Source: Clostridium vincentii
GTDB taxonomy: Bacteria > Bacillota > Clostridia > Clostridiales > Clostridiaceae
DNA length: 64,000 nt
Assembly (NCBI RefSeq): GCF_002995745.1
Contig: NZ_PVXQ01000012.1
Coordinates: 1 to 64,000 of the forward strand
Direction: 5' to 3'
Of the stretch, positions 7,188 to 15,643 are shown piece after piece. Under the pieces are notes generated by a model. The model was not told the origin of the DNA. It saw nothing but the letters and a program-made list of their open reading frames with translations, and searched no databases. Each line of letters opens with the position of its first letter. Position 1 is the stretch's first letter. Made by a program: the position numbers and the translations under genes.

Positions 7188-9107
7188 TTATTCGCTAAGA
7201 TCTTCCCAATTAGCATAAAGGCTTTCAATTTTATGTTCTACCTCTTTAATTTCTTTATTTACTCTTTCACTTTCAATAGGATTAGAGTAAATTTTCTCTA
7301 GACACAGGGACTCTTGAAGGTCATTAAGTCTAGTTTCCATTAAACCTATTTCTTCCTCGAGTTTATTAAGATTTAGTTTTTTAAATTTTTCTTCCTTTAT
7401 GATATCGCGTTTTTTCTTCTTATTTTCATTTAGCTGAGTTTTAGTAGTTCCACCAGATAAATCCTCTAAGTTTTGAAATCTTTGAGGGTTTTGTTTTTTA
7501 TCAATATAATAGCTATAGTTACCTAGATATTCAGATAAGCCATCCTCTCTAAGCTCTACAATTCTATTAATAACTTTATTTAGGAAATATCTATCATGGG
7601 AGATTACAATTAAAGTTCCATCATAACTTAATATAGCATTCTCTAGGGCTTCCCTTGACATAATATCTAAATGATTAGTAGGTTCATCTAAAAGAAGGAG
7701 ATTTGATTTAGATAACATTAACTTTAATAGATTAACTCTACATTTTTCACCACCACTTAATTTATCCATAGTTTTAAATACATCATCACCAGTGAATAGA
7801 AATGAACCTAATGCCCCTCTTATTTTTGAAGTAGTTAATTCAGGAAAGTCATCCCATACCTCATCTATAATAGTCTTATCTTCAGAAAGATTTGATTGTT
7901 CTTGATCATAATATCCAACATTTACATTAACACCTAAGGATTTAACGCCACTATCTGGTTTAATTTTATTCATAATTATATTAAATAAAGTCGTTTTGCC
8001 TCTGCCATTTTCACCAATAAGAGCTATTTTTTCTCCTCGCTTGAGATCTAAGGAAATATTAGAAAATAAATGATTATCCCCAAAGTTTTTACTAAGCTTA
8101 TCAATATGAAGTACATCAAATCCACTCTGAACTGAAACTTCAAATTGTATGTTAGAGGAATCTTTTTCCTTGTCAGGAGCATCTACTTTTCCCATTTTAT
8201 CTAATGCTTTTTCCCTGCTTTCAGCCGCTCTAATACTTTTTTCTCTATTGAAGGATCTGAATTTTTCAATTATTGCTTCTTGCCTTTTTATTTCAGATTG
8301 CTGAAGGTTAAAGGCTTTTAATTGACTATCATAATCCTTTTGTCTTAAATCAAGATATTTAGTATAGGAAGCATTATAGGTATTAACATGTCCATTAATT
8401 ACCTGGAAAGTTCTATTAGTTACACAATCAAGGAAAAATCTATCATGGGAAATGACAAGAACAGTTCCTCTATATGATTTCAAATAGTCCTCTAGCCACT
8501 CGATAGCGTCAAGGTCCAAATGGTTAGTAGGCTCATCTAAAAGTAAAATATCAGGTAATAAAAGTAGTAATTTACATAATGCAACTCTAGTTTTTTGACC
8601 ACCACTTAATTTTACCACTTCTTTATCAAAGTCATCTTCTAAGAAACCAAGACCCTTTAGAATTCTACTTATTTCTCCTTTATATGTATATCCACCCCTA
8701 TGAGAATATAACTCCTGGCATGTTGTATAATCCTTAATAAGTTTACTATGATAATCTGCATTTTTTTCATCATAAGGTTCTTTCATTTTTTCTTCTAAGA
8801 GAATAATCTTTTCTTCTAGGCCAATCAAATCAGAAAATACTGTTAACATTTCAGAATATATACTATTTTCTGAATCTAAACCTAGATGTTGAGATAGATA
8901 ACCAAGTGTCTTATTTTTATCAACAAAGATTTCTCCATTATCGGAGGAGAGATCTTTTGAAATTATTTTAAATAAGGTTGATTTACCTTGTCCATTTTCA
9001 CCAATAATGCCAATTTTATCACCATCATTAATTGATATATTAACATCCTTAAGAATTTCGTCTACTCCATAACTTTTACTTATATTTTTACAACTTAATA
9101 CTATCAT
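7188..9107 (-). CDS. ABC-F family ribosome-associated ATPase
   Basis: The 639-residue protein has two ABC ATPase domains in one chain and no membrane segments. Each has a Walker A (GENGQGKST, GENGRGKTT), a signature (LSGGQKTRV, LSGGEKCRV) and a Walker B with DEPTNHLD, the ABC-F hallmark. A charged linker joins them, and the C-terminus (about residues 555-639) is a Lys/Glu coiled coil as in Uup/YdiF-type members. ABC-F proteins act on the ribosome in translation quality control or antibiotic protection; which applies here is not decidable. The promoter at 9181-9209 and a TCCGGAGGAAAA ribosome site drive it, divergent from a TetR regulator. Confidence 0.85.
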   Translation of the reverse strand: MIVLSCKNISKSYGVDEILKDVNISINDGDKIGIIGENGQGKSTLFKIISKDLSSDNGEIFVDKNKTLGYLSQHLGLDSENSIYSEMLTVFSDLIGLEEKIILLEEKMKEPYDEKNADYHSKLIKDYTTCQELYSHRGGYTYKGEISRILKGLGFLEDDFDKEVVKLSGGQKTRVALCKLLLLLPDILLLDEPTNHLDLDAIEWLEDYLKSYRGTVLVISHDRFFLDCVTNRTFQVINGHVNTYNASYTKYLDLRQKDYDSQLKAFNLQQSEIKRQEAIIEKFRSFNREKSIRAAESREKALDKMGKVDAPDKEKDSSNIQFEVSVQSGFDVLHIDKLSKNFGDNHLFSNISLDLKRGEKIALIGENGRGKTTLFNIIMNKIKPDSGVKSLGVNVNVGYYDQEQSNLSEDKTIIDEVWDDFPELTTSKIRGALGSFLFTGDDVFKTMDKLSGGEKCRVNLLKLMLSKSNLLLLDEPTNHLDIMSREALENAILSYDGTLIVISHDRYFLNKVINRIVELREDGLSEYLGNYSYYIDKKQNPQRFQNLEDLSGGTTKTQLNENKKKKRDIIKEEKFKKLNLNKLEEEIGLMETRLNDLQESLCLEKIYSNPIESERVNKEIKEVEHKIESLYANWEDLSE

Positions 9108-9180
9108 TTATTTTTCCTCCGGTTACTTTTTGAATAAACTTAATAAGTAATACTTTATGTTTATCCAAATATCTTATTTA

Positions 9181-9209
9181 ATTATACTATTTAAACTCTT
9201 TTATATCAA
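9181..9209 (-). promoter_or_regulatory. Sigma-A promoter of the ABC-F gene
   Basis: On the minus strand TTGATA (-35), a 17-base spacer and TATAAT (-10) form a near-consensus housekeeping promoter. It gives a leader of roughly 70 bases before the start at 9107. Confidence 0.65.
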
Positions 9210-9246
9210 TTTGGAATAAATAGGAATAAGGAAACGAAATAGTTCG

Positions 9247-9301
9247 TGTCAATATTGTTCATAAAGAGGTATAATATTGACATGAATGACTAAATGTCAA
9301 T
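9247..9301 (+). promoter_or_regulatory. Candidate TetR operator and promoter
   Basis: TGTCAATATT (9247-9256) and AATATTGACA (9273-9282) are perfect 10-base inverted arms, and a third TGTCAAT lies at 9295-9301, just before the tetR ribosome site. TATAAT at 9270-9275 lies inside the array and is the likely -10 of the regulator gene. The layout suits repression of the promoter by the TetR protein encoded next to it. The role as an operator is inferred. Confidence 0.55.
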
Positions 9302-9313
9302 AAGGAGAAGAAT

Positions 9314-9925
9314 ATGCTTAAAGAAAAAATAGTGTTTAGTAAAATTGGTGAAAATAAAAAAAGAAAAGAGAGAGAGTTGTATTCAGCAGCCTATGAATTA
9401 TTTACAACTAAAGGAGCAAATAATACAGCTATCGATGAAATAGTAAAAAAAGCTGGTGTGGCTAAGGGAACTTTTTATCTTTATTTTAAGGATAAGTATG
9501 ACATAATAGATAAATTGGTTTTATTAAAGAGTAGACAAGTTATTGAAGAGGCCGTGGCTGAAACTAGAAAACTTGGTCTTGAAAATTTTGAAGATAAAAC
9601 TATATTCTTCATTAATTATGTTATTAATTATTTCAAGGAAAATAAACTTATGTTAAAGCTTATTAATAAAGACTTCTCCTGTGGACTTTTTAAAAGAGCA
9701 AGGCTAAATCCAGATGAAAATAAAGAAATTGATGAAGTTGTAAGATTTTTCATAGAGGGATTAATAGAAAGAGGTATGGAAGAATTAGAAGCAGAGTTGA
9801 CATTGTTTATGATTTTTGAGCTAGTTGGTAATGTATGTTATAGTTCAATTATTCTAAAGCAACCTGTGGAAATAGATATAATAAAACCAGTCCTATTTAA
9901 TAAAATATTAGCAATGATAAATTAA
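9314..9925 (+). CDS. TetR/AcrR family transcriptional regulator
   Basis: The protein has 203 residues. The N-terminal helix-turn-helix is typical: ELYSAAYELFTTKG, then AIDEIVKKAGVAKGTFYLYFKDK (about residues 20-58, the recognition helix being AKGTFYLYF). The C-terminal helical domain would bind an unknown ligand. TetR proteins usually repress themselves and a neighbour; here the divergent ABC-F gene is the obvious neighbour, although that gene's own promoter lies 40 bases beyond the inverted repeats. Ribosome site AAGGAGAAG. Confidence 0.85.
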   Translation: MLKEKIVFSKIGENKKRKERELYSAAYELFTTKGANNTAIDEIVKKAGVAKGTFYLYFKDKYDIIDKLVLLKSRQVIEEAVAETRKLGLENFEDKTIFFINYVINYFKENKLMLKLINKDFSCGLFKRARLNPDENKEIDEVVRFFIEGLIERGMEELEAELTLFMIFELVGNVCYSSIILKQPVEIDIIKPVLFNKILAMIN

Positions 9926-9934
9926 GACACAATC

Positions 9935-9976
9935 AAAAAATCTCGTAATAATTATAATAATATTACGAGATTTTTT
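9935..9976. terminator. Bidirectional terminator
   Basis: AAAAAATCTCGTAATA (9935-9950) pairs perfectly with TATTACGAGATTTTTT (9961-9976). It separates tetR from the convergent DUF4397 gene. Confidence 0.85.
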
Positions 9977-9986
9977 ACATGATAAA

Positions 9987-10619
9987 TTATTTTCTAATGA
10001 TGTCTTCAGTAAACAAATAGCTAAGTCGTGGCTCTGAATTAAATGAACCAATAATAAAAATTGTATAAAAAATATTTTCATCTAATTTAATATTAGAAAT
10101 AATATCTTTTAATACAGGAGCTCCCGTGGTAGATAGCAGAAAATCATAAATTCCTGCAGATAAAGGGTAGTATCCTGTAGTTTCTAAATATTCAACTCCA
10201 TCAAACAAGGAATTTCCATTTGGAAGAGACAATGTCAAAAGAGGTGAATTAGCAGATAAATTAATAAATCTCAAAAATGCTAAATCTTTCAACTCTGCAG
10301 TTGTAGAATCTTTTAATGTGAATAGGGTCAAATTGTTTTCTAGGAATACTACACTTACTGTTGTTATTGAAAGTGGTATAATTTCTAAATCCTTAGTAAG
10401 GAGTGGAGTATCATAGGTACCTGTATTATAAATCTGAATTTCATATTTATCTGGTGCTAACTCTATATAAGGAGTAACATTACCAAGATTTAAATTACTA
10501 GCTAGCAGTATCCCATTTCCGTAAACATCTACGGCATTAGCTCCTACTGCGGCGTGAAGTAGCCGTAAATTGCCATTTAAATTAGGCAATGACTCTCTCA
10601 TAAGAGATAAATTATTCAT
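9987..10619 (-). CDS. DUF4397 domain protein
   Basis: The 210-residue protein consists of two similar beta-rich halves. The first half opens with LRLLHAAVGANAVDVYGNG and the second with LAFLRFINLSANSPLLTLSL; the pattern 'hhnaspda.vDvyv.g' followed by 'l.aG.Y' is that of DUF4397, often found on cell-surface or extracellular proteins. No signal peptide is present. Its start overlaps the end of the upstream gene by 8 bases, so the two are translationally coupled. A surface or spore-coat role is possible but not shown. Confidence 0.7.
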   Translation of the reverse strand: MNNLSLMRESLPNLNGNLRLLHAAVGANAVDVYGNGILLASNLNLGNVTPYIELAPDKYEIQIYNTGTYDTPLLTKDLEIIPLSITTVSVVFLENNLTLFTLKDSTTAELKDLAFLRFINLSANSPLLTLSLPNGNSLFDGVEYLETTGYYPLSAGIYDFLLSTTGAPVLKDIISNIKLDENIFYTIFIIGSFNSEPRLSYLFTEDIIRK

Positions 10620-11220
10620 CGTCTCTTTTACAATAATTCAACGAAATCTTAATTACCCTTCGTATTAGAAGCTTGAAAATAGGGTGTGGAATATTATAAG
10701 CTTTTACCAATGCACATATTTCAGGATGTTTTTTTTCGATTTTATCATATATTTTATCTATGCTTTTGTCAGAACAATTTCTAACTAAGTCAACATCCTC
10801 ATCAAGATCTAAATCAAAATCACTAAGTAACTGAATAATATTAGGAAGATCTCTACTTGAAGGAGCTAGTGAAGGATTACTAGGTGTATATGGATAATAA
10901 GTCTCTGGAGTTAAGGTGCCGTTAGTAGAATTCTTATTAAGTTCAGTACCAAGTTCAGTACTTGGACCGCTACCAGTACCAGTACTTGGATCGCTACCAA
11001 TACTTATACCTGGTCCCATGCCATTATTCATACTAGAGCCAATGGCGTTAGTTGGTGGGTTATCAAAAGCATATACAGGTATCCAACCCATTGGTGTCAT
11101 GTTCCCAGGCAATTGATCATTAGAAAGAGGTTGTCGACCAGTATTAAAAGGAACTAATTTTATATCATCCTCATCAGTTATATTTCTGTTGTTTGGCATA
11201 TATTTTTTAGATGGATTCAT
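10612..11220 (-). CDS. Low-complexity protein coupled to DUF4397
   Basis: I do not recognise this 202-residue protein. The N-terminal half is Pro/Gly/Ser/Thr/Asn-rich with short repeats (DPSTGTGSGPSTELGTEL, residues 76-93), encoded by degenerate AGTACC/GGTAGC repeats near 10940-11000. The C-terminal 70 residues are a compact helical domain beginning with the acidic run DFDLDLDEDVDLV and ending SLNYCKRDDE. There is no signal peptide. The ribosome site TCGGAGGTATAG precedes the ATG at 11220. It overlaps the DUF4397 gene by 8 bases, suggesting the two products work together. Confidence 0.6.
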   Translation of the reverse strand: MNPSKKYMPNNRNITDEDDIKLVPFNTGRQPLSNDQLPGNMTPMGWIPVYAFDNPPTNAIGSSMNNGMGPGISIGSDPSTGTGSGPSTELGTELNKNSTNGTLTPETYYPYTPSNPSLAPSSRDLPNIIQLLSDFDLDLDEDVDLVRNCSDKSIDKIYDKIEKKHPEICALVKAYNIPHPIFKLLIRRVIKISLNYCKRDDE

Positions 11221-11358
11221 TCTATACCTCCGAAAAAAATTATTTATTATAAATATATGAATTCAAAATATAGTTGTTACTTTCTATAATATGTTTGTAC
11301 ATATATTCATAGAACATTAAATAGGCAGAATGAATAGTATATAGTGGAGGAGATATGC

Positions 11359-12657
11359 ATGGATGGGGAAAATGATAATTTTCATGAACTTTTAATAGGA
11401 ATAGATTCTCAAGTTGATATCTTAGATGGCAGGAAGGTTAGATCTGTGAATTTTGATAATGCAGCAACTACTCCACCTTTCAAGAGTGTTGTTGAAAATA
11501 TAATTAATTCAAGTGATTATTATGGATCCATAGGTAGAGGTATGGGACAAAAAGCAGAAATAACTACACAGATATATAATCAAACAAGAACTTATCTTTT
11601 GGATTTCTTTAATATAAAAGAAAAAAATAAATATATTGTAGTATACGTAAATAATACTACAGATGGAATAAATAAATTAGCTAGAACCTTAATTCATCAT
11701 AGAAATGAAGTAGTAATATCTACGAGAATGGAGCATCATTCTAATGATTTACCTTGGCGAAGGCAATGTAATGTGGATTATATAGAGGTAGATAATTACG
11801 GAAGATTAAAGACTAATGAGTTAGAAAAAAAGCTTATTCACCATAAAGGAAAGGTTAAGTACGTTACCATTACTGGAGCTTCCAATGTATCCGGATACAT
11901 GAATGATATTCATCAAATTGCAAAAATTGTGCATAAGTATAATGCAAAAATAATTGTAGATGGAGCTCAATTAGTACCCCATGTAAAGATAGATATTGAA
12001 GGGAAATGTGAAGAAGAAAGCATAGATTTTCTAGTGTTTTCAGGTCATAAATTATATGCCCCCTTTGGCGGAGGCGTTATAATAGGCCTTAGAGAAGTTT
12101 TTGATAAAAATTTGCCGGATAATGAGGGTGGGGGAACTGTAAATCTCGTTATGGATAAAAAAGTGGAGTATCTTATGTCACCTGAAAGGACAGAAGCGGG
12201 AACACCAAATTTTTTTGGAACTATATCTATAGCAAGAGCCCTTAAACAACTCAATGAAATAGGATTTGATAATATACACAATAATGAAATTAAACTTCTG
12301 GATAGACTTTTAGATGGTCTTAAAGTAATACCTAAAGTCATAAATTATGGAGATATAAATAATATAGAAGATAGACTTGGCATAGGCGTCTTTAATATAG
12401 ATTCACTATATCATCAAGATGTTGCACAAATTCTTGCACAAAAATATGGAATTTCAGTTAGACAAGGGTGGTTTTGTGCTCATCCATATTGCAGGAGACT
12501 TATGAATTTAAGTGAAAAGTCTAACCGTACATTTATCCATAAGAATAATGGAAAATCGCCAGGTATGGTTAGGGTTAGCTTTGGAATTTATAATGATGAA
12601 AGGGAAGTAGATTATTTCTTAAATGCAATAGAGAGTATTGTTCATGGGCCTTATTAA
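11359..12657 (+). CDS. Class V aminotransferase / cysteine desulfurase-like
   Basis: About 432 residues of a fold-type I PLP enzyme. NFDNAATTPP near the N-terminus, TGASNVSGYMNDI, the PLP-aspartate in IIVDGAQLVPH, and the Schiff-base lysine in FSGHKLYAPFGGG are the class V signature set. A late RQGWFCAHPYC segment carries two cysteines near where SufS/CsdA-type enzymes place the catalytic Cys loop. It may release sulfur from cysteine or selenocysteine, but no Fe-S scaffold gene is adjacent. GTGGAGGAG upstream fixes ATG 11359; an in-frame GTG at 11344 overlaps that ribosome site and is rejected. Confidence 0.75.
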   Translation: MDGENDNFHELLIGIDSQVDILDGRKVRSVNFDNAATTPPFKSVVENIINSSDYYGSIGRGMGQKAEITTQIYNQTRTYLLDFFNIKEKNKYIVVYVNNTTDGINKLARTLIHHRNEVVISTRMEHHSNDLPWRRQCNVDYIEVDNYGRLKTNELEKKLIHHKGKVKYVTITGASNVSGYMNDIHQIAKIVHKYNAKIIVDGAQLVPHVKIDIEGKCEEESIDFLVFSGHKLYAPFGGGVIIGLREVFDKNLPDNEGGGTVNLVMDKKVEYLMSPERTEAGTPNFFGTISIARALKQLNEIGFDNIHNNEIKLLDRLLDGLKVIPKVINYGDINNIEDRLGIGVFNIDSLYHQDVAQILAQKYGISVRQGWFCAHPYCRRLMNLSEKSNRTFIHKNNGKSPGMVRVSFGIYNDEREVDYFLNAIESIVHGPY

Positions 12658-12677
12658 TATTATTTGGAGGAATTTTG

Positions 12678-12983
12678 TTGGGAAGAAAATGTACAAGATG
12701 TTACTATGATATAAAAAATAGTTATATACTAAAAGAAGAAACATCTAAGGAAATAATTTGTCCTAATTGCGGTAGAAAATTAGTTGTTACTAATATTAGT
12801 CGATTCCTTGCAATAACAATTTTTATTATGGGTTCTTTAATATTCACGATATTACCGATAAAAGCTGTTAATATAGTTATTATTGAAAGTGTTTGGATTG
12901 CTTTATCCTATTTTTTATTGCCAGCTATTATATATGATTATGAAGAGAAAGATATAAATAAAAAGAAAGATGATATGGAGTGA
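12678..12983 (+). CDS. Zinc-ribbon protein with two membrane spans
   Basis: About 101 residues from a TTG start 7 bases after GGAGG (TTG 12675 is possible but close). The N-terminus carries CTRC and, 24 residues later, CPNCG, a plausible zinc ribbon. Two hydrophobic helices follow (about residues 47-65 and 69-90), then a charged tail DYEEKDINKKKDDME. It starts 17 bases after the desulfurase-like gene and is probably in the same operon. The function is unknown. Confidence 0.6.
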   Translation: MGRKCTRCYYDIKNSYILKEETSKEIICPNCGRKLVVTNISRFLAITIFIMGSLIFTILPIKAVNIVIIESVWIALSYFLLPAIIYDYEEKDINKKKDDME

Positions 12984-13023
12984 AAACCCTATATCACCTT
13001 TTCCTTTTGGTAATTATTAAATT

Positions 13024-14241
13024 TTATTTATTAAATACTTTATAATTAGGAAGGGTACTACAAGTGGATAAATTAGAATTCCCTTGTAATAACGGTTTTA
13101 AATATTCATATCCTTCCTTAGTTACATGATTTCCAGATTCATTAATCCATTCTTTTGGGAAATACTTAATGTTATTGGCCACCTTATTAGCCTCAACAAG
13201 AGTGTAGGAAACAGTGTACGGTGAGTTTCCGTTTCTTTGTATAGATACCATAAATCCATTATTTTCATTAGAAGCAAATTTTAGAGCTTCGTATCCAACT
13301 TGAAAAGCTTCGTTTATATCAGTTTGAGAAGCACAATGCATGGCACATCTTTGAAGTATTCCAAGTTCAAGACTTTTAACTCTAGGAGTTATTCCAGCTT
13401 CTATAATTAAATCTCTTAGGTAATGACAAACTCCTCCAAGTTGTGGATGGGCAAAGTTATCTTGAGAAATATAATCTATTTCTGACAGGAATTTTCCATC
13501 TTTTGTTTTTAATCCTTCTGAAACAACTATAAATACTTGATTTTGTTCTTTAAACTTTTCTTTTACATCGTGAAGAAAAGCGTCTTTATCAAAAGTTATC
13601 TCAGGAAGATAAATAAAGTCTGCCACGGGTTTACCCTCATATGTAGCCATGCAAGCAGAAGCTGCTAGCCATCCAGTATCTCTTCCCATAGTTTCTAAAA
13701 TAAATACTCCGTTATATATGTATACTGAAGAATCTAAAAAAGTCTCGAAAACGGTGGTAGCAATAAATTTTGATGCACTTCCAAAGCCTGGAGTATGATC
13801 AATGTGCATTAAATCATTATCTATTGTTTTTGGGATTCCTATAAAATTAATATCAAGAGAATTTTTTTTAGCATACAATGCAAGTTTTGCTGTTGTATCC
13901 ATAGAATCATTTCCGCCTATATAGAAAAATGTTTTTATATCCAATTTTTCTAATATAGATATAAGCTTATCATATTCTTCAGTGGAAGTTTCTAAATCCT
14001 TCATTCTATATCTGCAAGAACCAAGACCAGATGATGGTGTATGTTGAAATAGTATAAGATCTTCTTCAGTGATTGAAGATAACTCCACTATATTCTCATT
14101 AAGAATACCTTCTATTCCATTTATTCCTCCATATACCTTGTCATATTTTTTTAATTCTTCATTGGCTTTTAGTAAGCCAACTACGCTTGAATTAATTACT
14201 GAGGTAGGACCTCCTGATTGTGCGATTATACAATTGGGCAT
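13024..14241 (-). CDS. pfp: 6-phosphofructokinase, probably PPi-dependent
   Basis: The 405-residue enzyme phosphorylates fructose 6-phosphate in glycolysis. IAQSGGPTSVINSS is the N-terminal phosphate loop, followed by GGNDSMDT and PKTIDNDLM. In this family ATP enzymes have GGDGS and PGTIDND; Asp in GGND and Lys in PKTIDND are the residues associated with pyrophosphate as phosphoryl donor. METMGRDTGW, which binds fructose 6-phosphate, is intact. I start at ATG 14241, after AAAGGAGAG, not at an upstream in-frame ATG without a ribosome site. Some plant-like or archaeal-type enzymes share these residues, so donor choice is inferred. Confidence 0.85.
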   Translation of the reverse strand: MPNCIIAQSGGPTSVINSSVVGLLKANEELKKYDKVYGGINGIEGILNENIVELSSITEEDLILFQHTPSSGLGSCRYRMKDLETSTEEYDKLISILEKLDIKTFFYIGGNDSMDTTAKLALYAKKNSLDINFIGIPKTIDNDLMHIDHTPGFGSASKFIATTVFETFLDSSVYIYNGVFILETMGRDTGWLAASACMATYEGKPVADFIYLPEITFDKDAFLHDVKEKFKEQNQVFIVVSEGLKTKDGKFLSEIDYISQDNFAHPQLGGVCHYLRDLIIEAGITPRVKSLELGILQRCAMHCASQTDINEAFQVGYEALKFASNENNGFMVSIQRNGNSPYTVSYTLVEANKVANNIKYFPKEWINESGNHVTKEGYEYLKPLLQGNSNLSTCSTLPNYKVFNK

Positions 14242-14426
14242 TATAACTCTCCTTTGTTGATTAAAATTACAAAAATAATTCAATGTGATATACAATACGA
14301 CAAATAATGTACTCTAATAAATACTATACAATAAAAATGAAAATTAAGAAAGTATTTTTAAAAAGTGCATATAATTTAAGAAGCTTTACTATTTATAAAT
14401 ATACAAATAATAAATGGATGTGTTTT

Positions 14427-14975
14427 ATGGGAATTTTCAGCGTTATTATAATTGGAATAGCCTTAGCTATGGATGCTCTTGGAGCAAGCGTAAGTATAGG
14501 TATTAACTCGTTTATTAAAAAAAGAAAGAAAATTGTTTATTTGATATCCTTTGGATTTTTTCAATCTAGTTTATTCTTACTAGGTGGAATGCTAGGGAAC
14601 TTTTGTAATACTTATGTAATTAGCATATCAAAGAATTTAGGCGGAATTATAATGGGGATTGTTGGGGCTTTAATGATAATTGATGGCTTAAAAAATAATA
14701 AAGACTCCATTTTAACTAAGAATAGCATGGTTATTATTATTGGAATTTCTGTAAGTCTTGATGCTATGGTAGTTGGTTTTACTGCGTTCTATGCGATTGG
14801 GTCATGGATAGTTTTATTTCTATATTCAATATTAATAGGATTAATTACTTTGCTTATATGCAGTTTAGGATTTTACATGTGCAAATACTTTAGAAATATA
14901 AATTTCATTCACAAATACGCAAATTTATTTGGTGGAATTACATTGATTTTATTTTCAATTATGATGATTTTTTAA
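14427..14975 (+). CDS. MntP/YtaF-family membrane exporter
   Basis: About 182 residues with six hydrophobic helices. Two repeats carry the family signature: ALAMDALGASVSIG near the N-terminus and SVSLDAMVVGFTA in the second half, each with the conserved Asp. This is the MntP (manganese efflux) family, which also contains the sporulation protein YtaF. Length fits MntP. The ribosome site is weak (GGATGTG). An upstream extension to 14307 would add a basic non-family segment and is not favoured. A Fur-family regulator follows 70 bases later, consistent with a metal role. Confidence 0.75.
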   Translation: MGIFSVIIIGIALAMDALGASVSIGINSFIKKRKKIVYLISFGFFQSSLFLLGGMLGNFCNTYVISISKNLGGIIMGIVGALMIIDGLKNNKDSILTKNSMVIIIGISVSLDAMVVGFTAFYAIGSWIVLFLYSILIGLITLLICSLGFYMCKYFRNINFIHKYANLFGGITLILFSIMMIF

Positions 14976-14998
14976 TAGAACCTTTGTAATAAGTATTG

Positions 14999-15007
14999 TG
15001 GTATAAT
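14999..15007 (+). promoter_or_regulatory. Extended -10 promoter of the fur-family gene
   Basis: TGGTATAAT is a perfect extended -10 element, predicting a transcript start near 15014. No clear -35 at the right distance. Confidence 0.5.
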
Positions 15008-15045
15008 AGAACTATAGTTATATCCTTGTGAATTGCGGTGATATT

Positions 15046-15459
15046 ATGGAATATAGTAATTTCTTAAAAAAATATGGATTGAAAAGAACTAAAGGAAGAA
15101 TTGCTATTTTAAAGGTCTTATCTAAAGGACATAAAAGCATTGAAGTTGATGCTATTTATGAGGACTGTAGAAATAGTGGAGTTCTTATTAATCTAAGTAC
15201 TGTATATAGAGCCTTAGAGTTGTTTGAAGAAAAAGATATAGTGGTTAAATTTGTTTCGAATGAAGGGATATCCTCCTATAAATTCAAGGGTGAGGAGCAT
15301 AAGCATTTACTTAAATGTAGTGTATGCAAAAAGGAAATAGAAGTACCTTGTCCCATACGACAAATAGAAGAACTTGTTGAAAATGAAACAGGATTTACAG
15401 TAGTAGAACATAATTTAGTTATGAAAGGCATATGTAAAGATTGTAAACACAATGAGTAA
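15046..15459 (+). CDS. Fur-family metal regulator (Zur/PerR-like)
   Basis: About 137 residues. The N-terminal winged helix (GLKRTKGRIAILKVL ... INLSTVYRALELFEE) binds DNA. The C-terminal dimer domain has EEHKHLLKC, CxxC (CSVCKK) and a second CxxC near the end (CKDC), forming the structural zinc site. Neighbouring zinc-type ABC transporter genes (15642-17102) and the operator-like palindrome at 17145 make a Zur role most likely; Fur and PerR remain possible. I use ATG 15046; GTG 15028 is an alternative and neither has a strong ribosome site. Confidence 0.8.
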   Translation: MEYSNFLKKYGLKRTKGRIAILKVLSKGHKSIEVDAIYEDCRNSGVLINLSTVYRALELFEEKDIVVKFVSNEGISSYKFKGEEHKHLLKCSVCKKEIEVPCPIRQIEELVENETGFTVVEHNLVMKGICKDCKHNE

Positions 15460-15507
15460 AAAAATAACTACCGACCTACTATTTAGTAGGTCGGTAGTTA
15501 TTTTTTT
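15458..15507. terminator. Strong bidirectional terminator
   Basis: A perfect stem of about 23 bp (15458-15480 with 15485-15507) has GC-rich core ACCGACCTACT, a 4-base loop ATTT, and A/T runs on both sides. Confidence 0.9.
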
Positions 15508-15508
15508 A

Positions 15509-15625
15509 ATTGAAAGTTGAAAGTTGAGAGTTAGGATTTTACCAGACATTTTCAATTCCCCGCACGGGGCACCCTTGGGTGTCAACTGTCAACTCCCCAC
15601 ACAGGGCGCCTTTCAGGTGTCAACT
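15509..15625. repeat. Dispersed repeat, copy 1 (GTTGAGAG/CCCC-GGGG type)
   Basis: It starts TTGAAAGTTGAAAGTTGAG and continues into AGACATTTTCAATTCCCCG-CACGGGGC-ACC-TTGGGTGTCAACT. The CCCC...GGTGTCAACT part is present twice in tandem (15558-15594 and 15595-15625). The outer arms GTTGA and TCAAC are in inverted orientation, and CCCCG/CGGGG and CACCC/GGGTG can form small hairpins. A related copy lies at 22270. It sits at the 3' end of the metal permease gene. Confidence 0.6.
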
Positions 15626-15643
15626 AACAAGCTGCAGCTTGTT
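15626..15643. repeat. 18-bp perfect palindrome at the permease stop codon
   Basis: AACAAGCTGCAGCTTGTT directly follows repeat copy 1 and overlaps the stop codon of the metal permease gene. It may be the edge of the repeat element or a weak hairpin for the leftward transcript. Confidence 0.4.

Noticed and set aside
10916-11116. Plus-strand open frame opposite the low-complexity gene
   Set aside because: It is the reverse reading of the degenerate Gly/Pro/Ser/Thr repeat and has no ribosome site.
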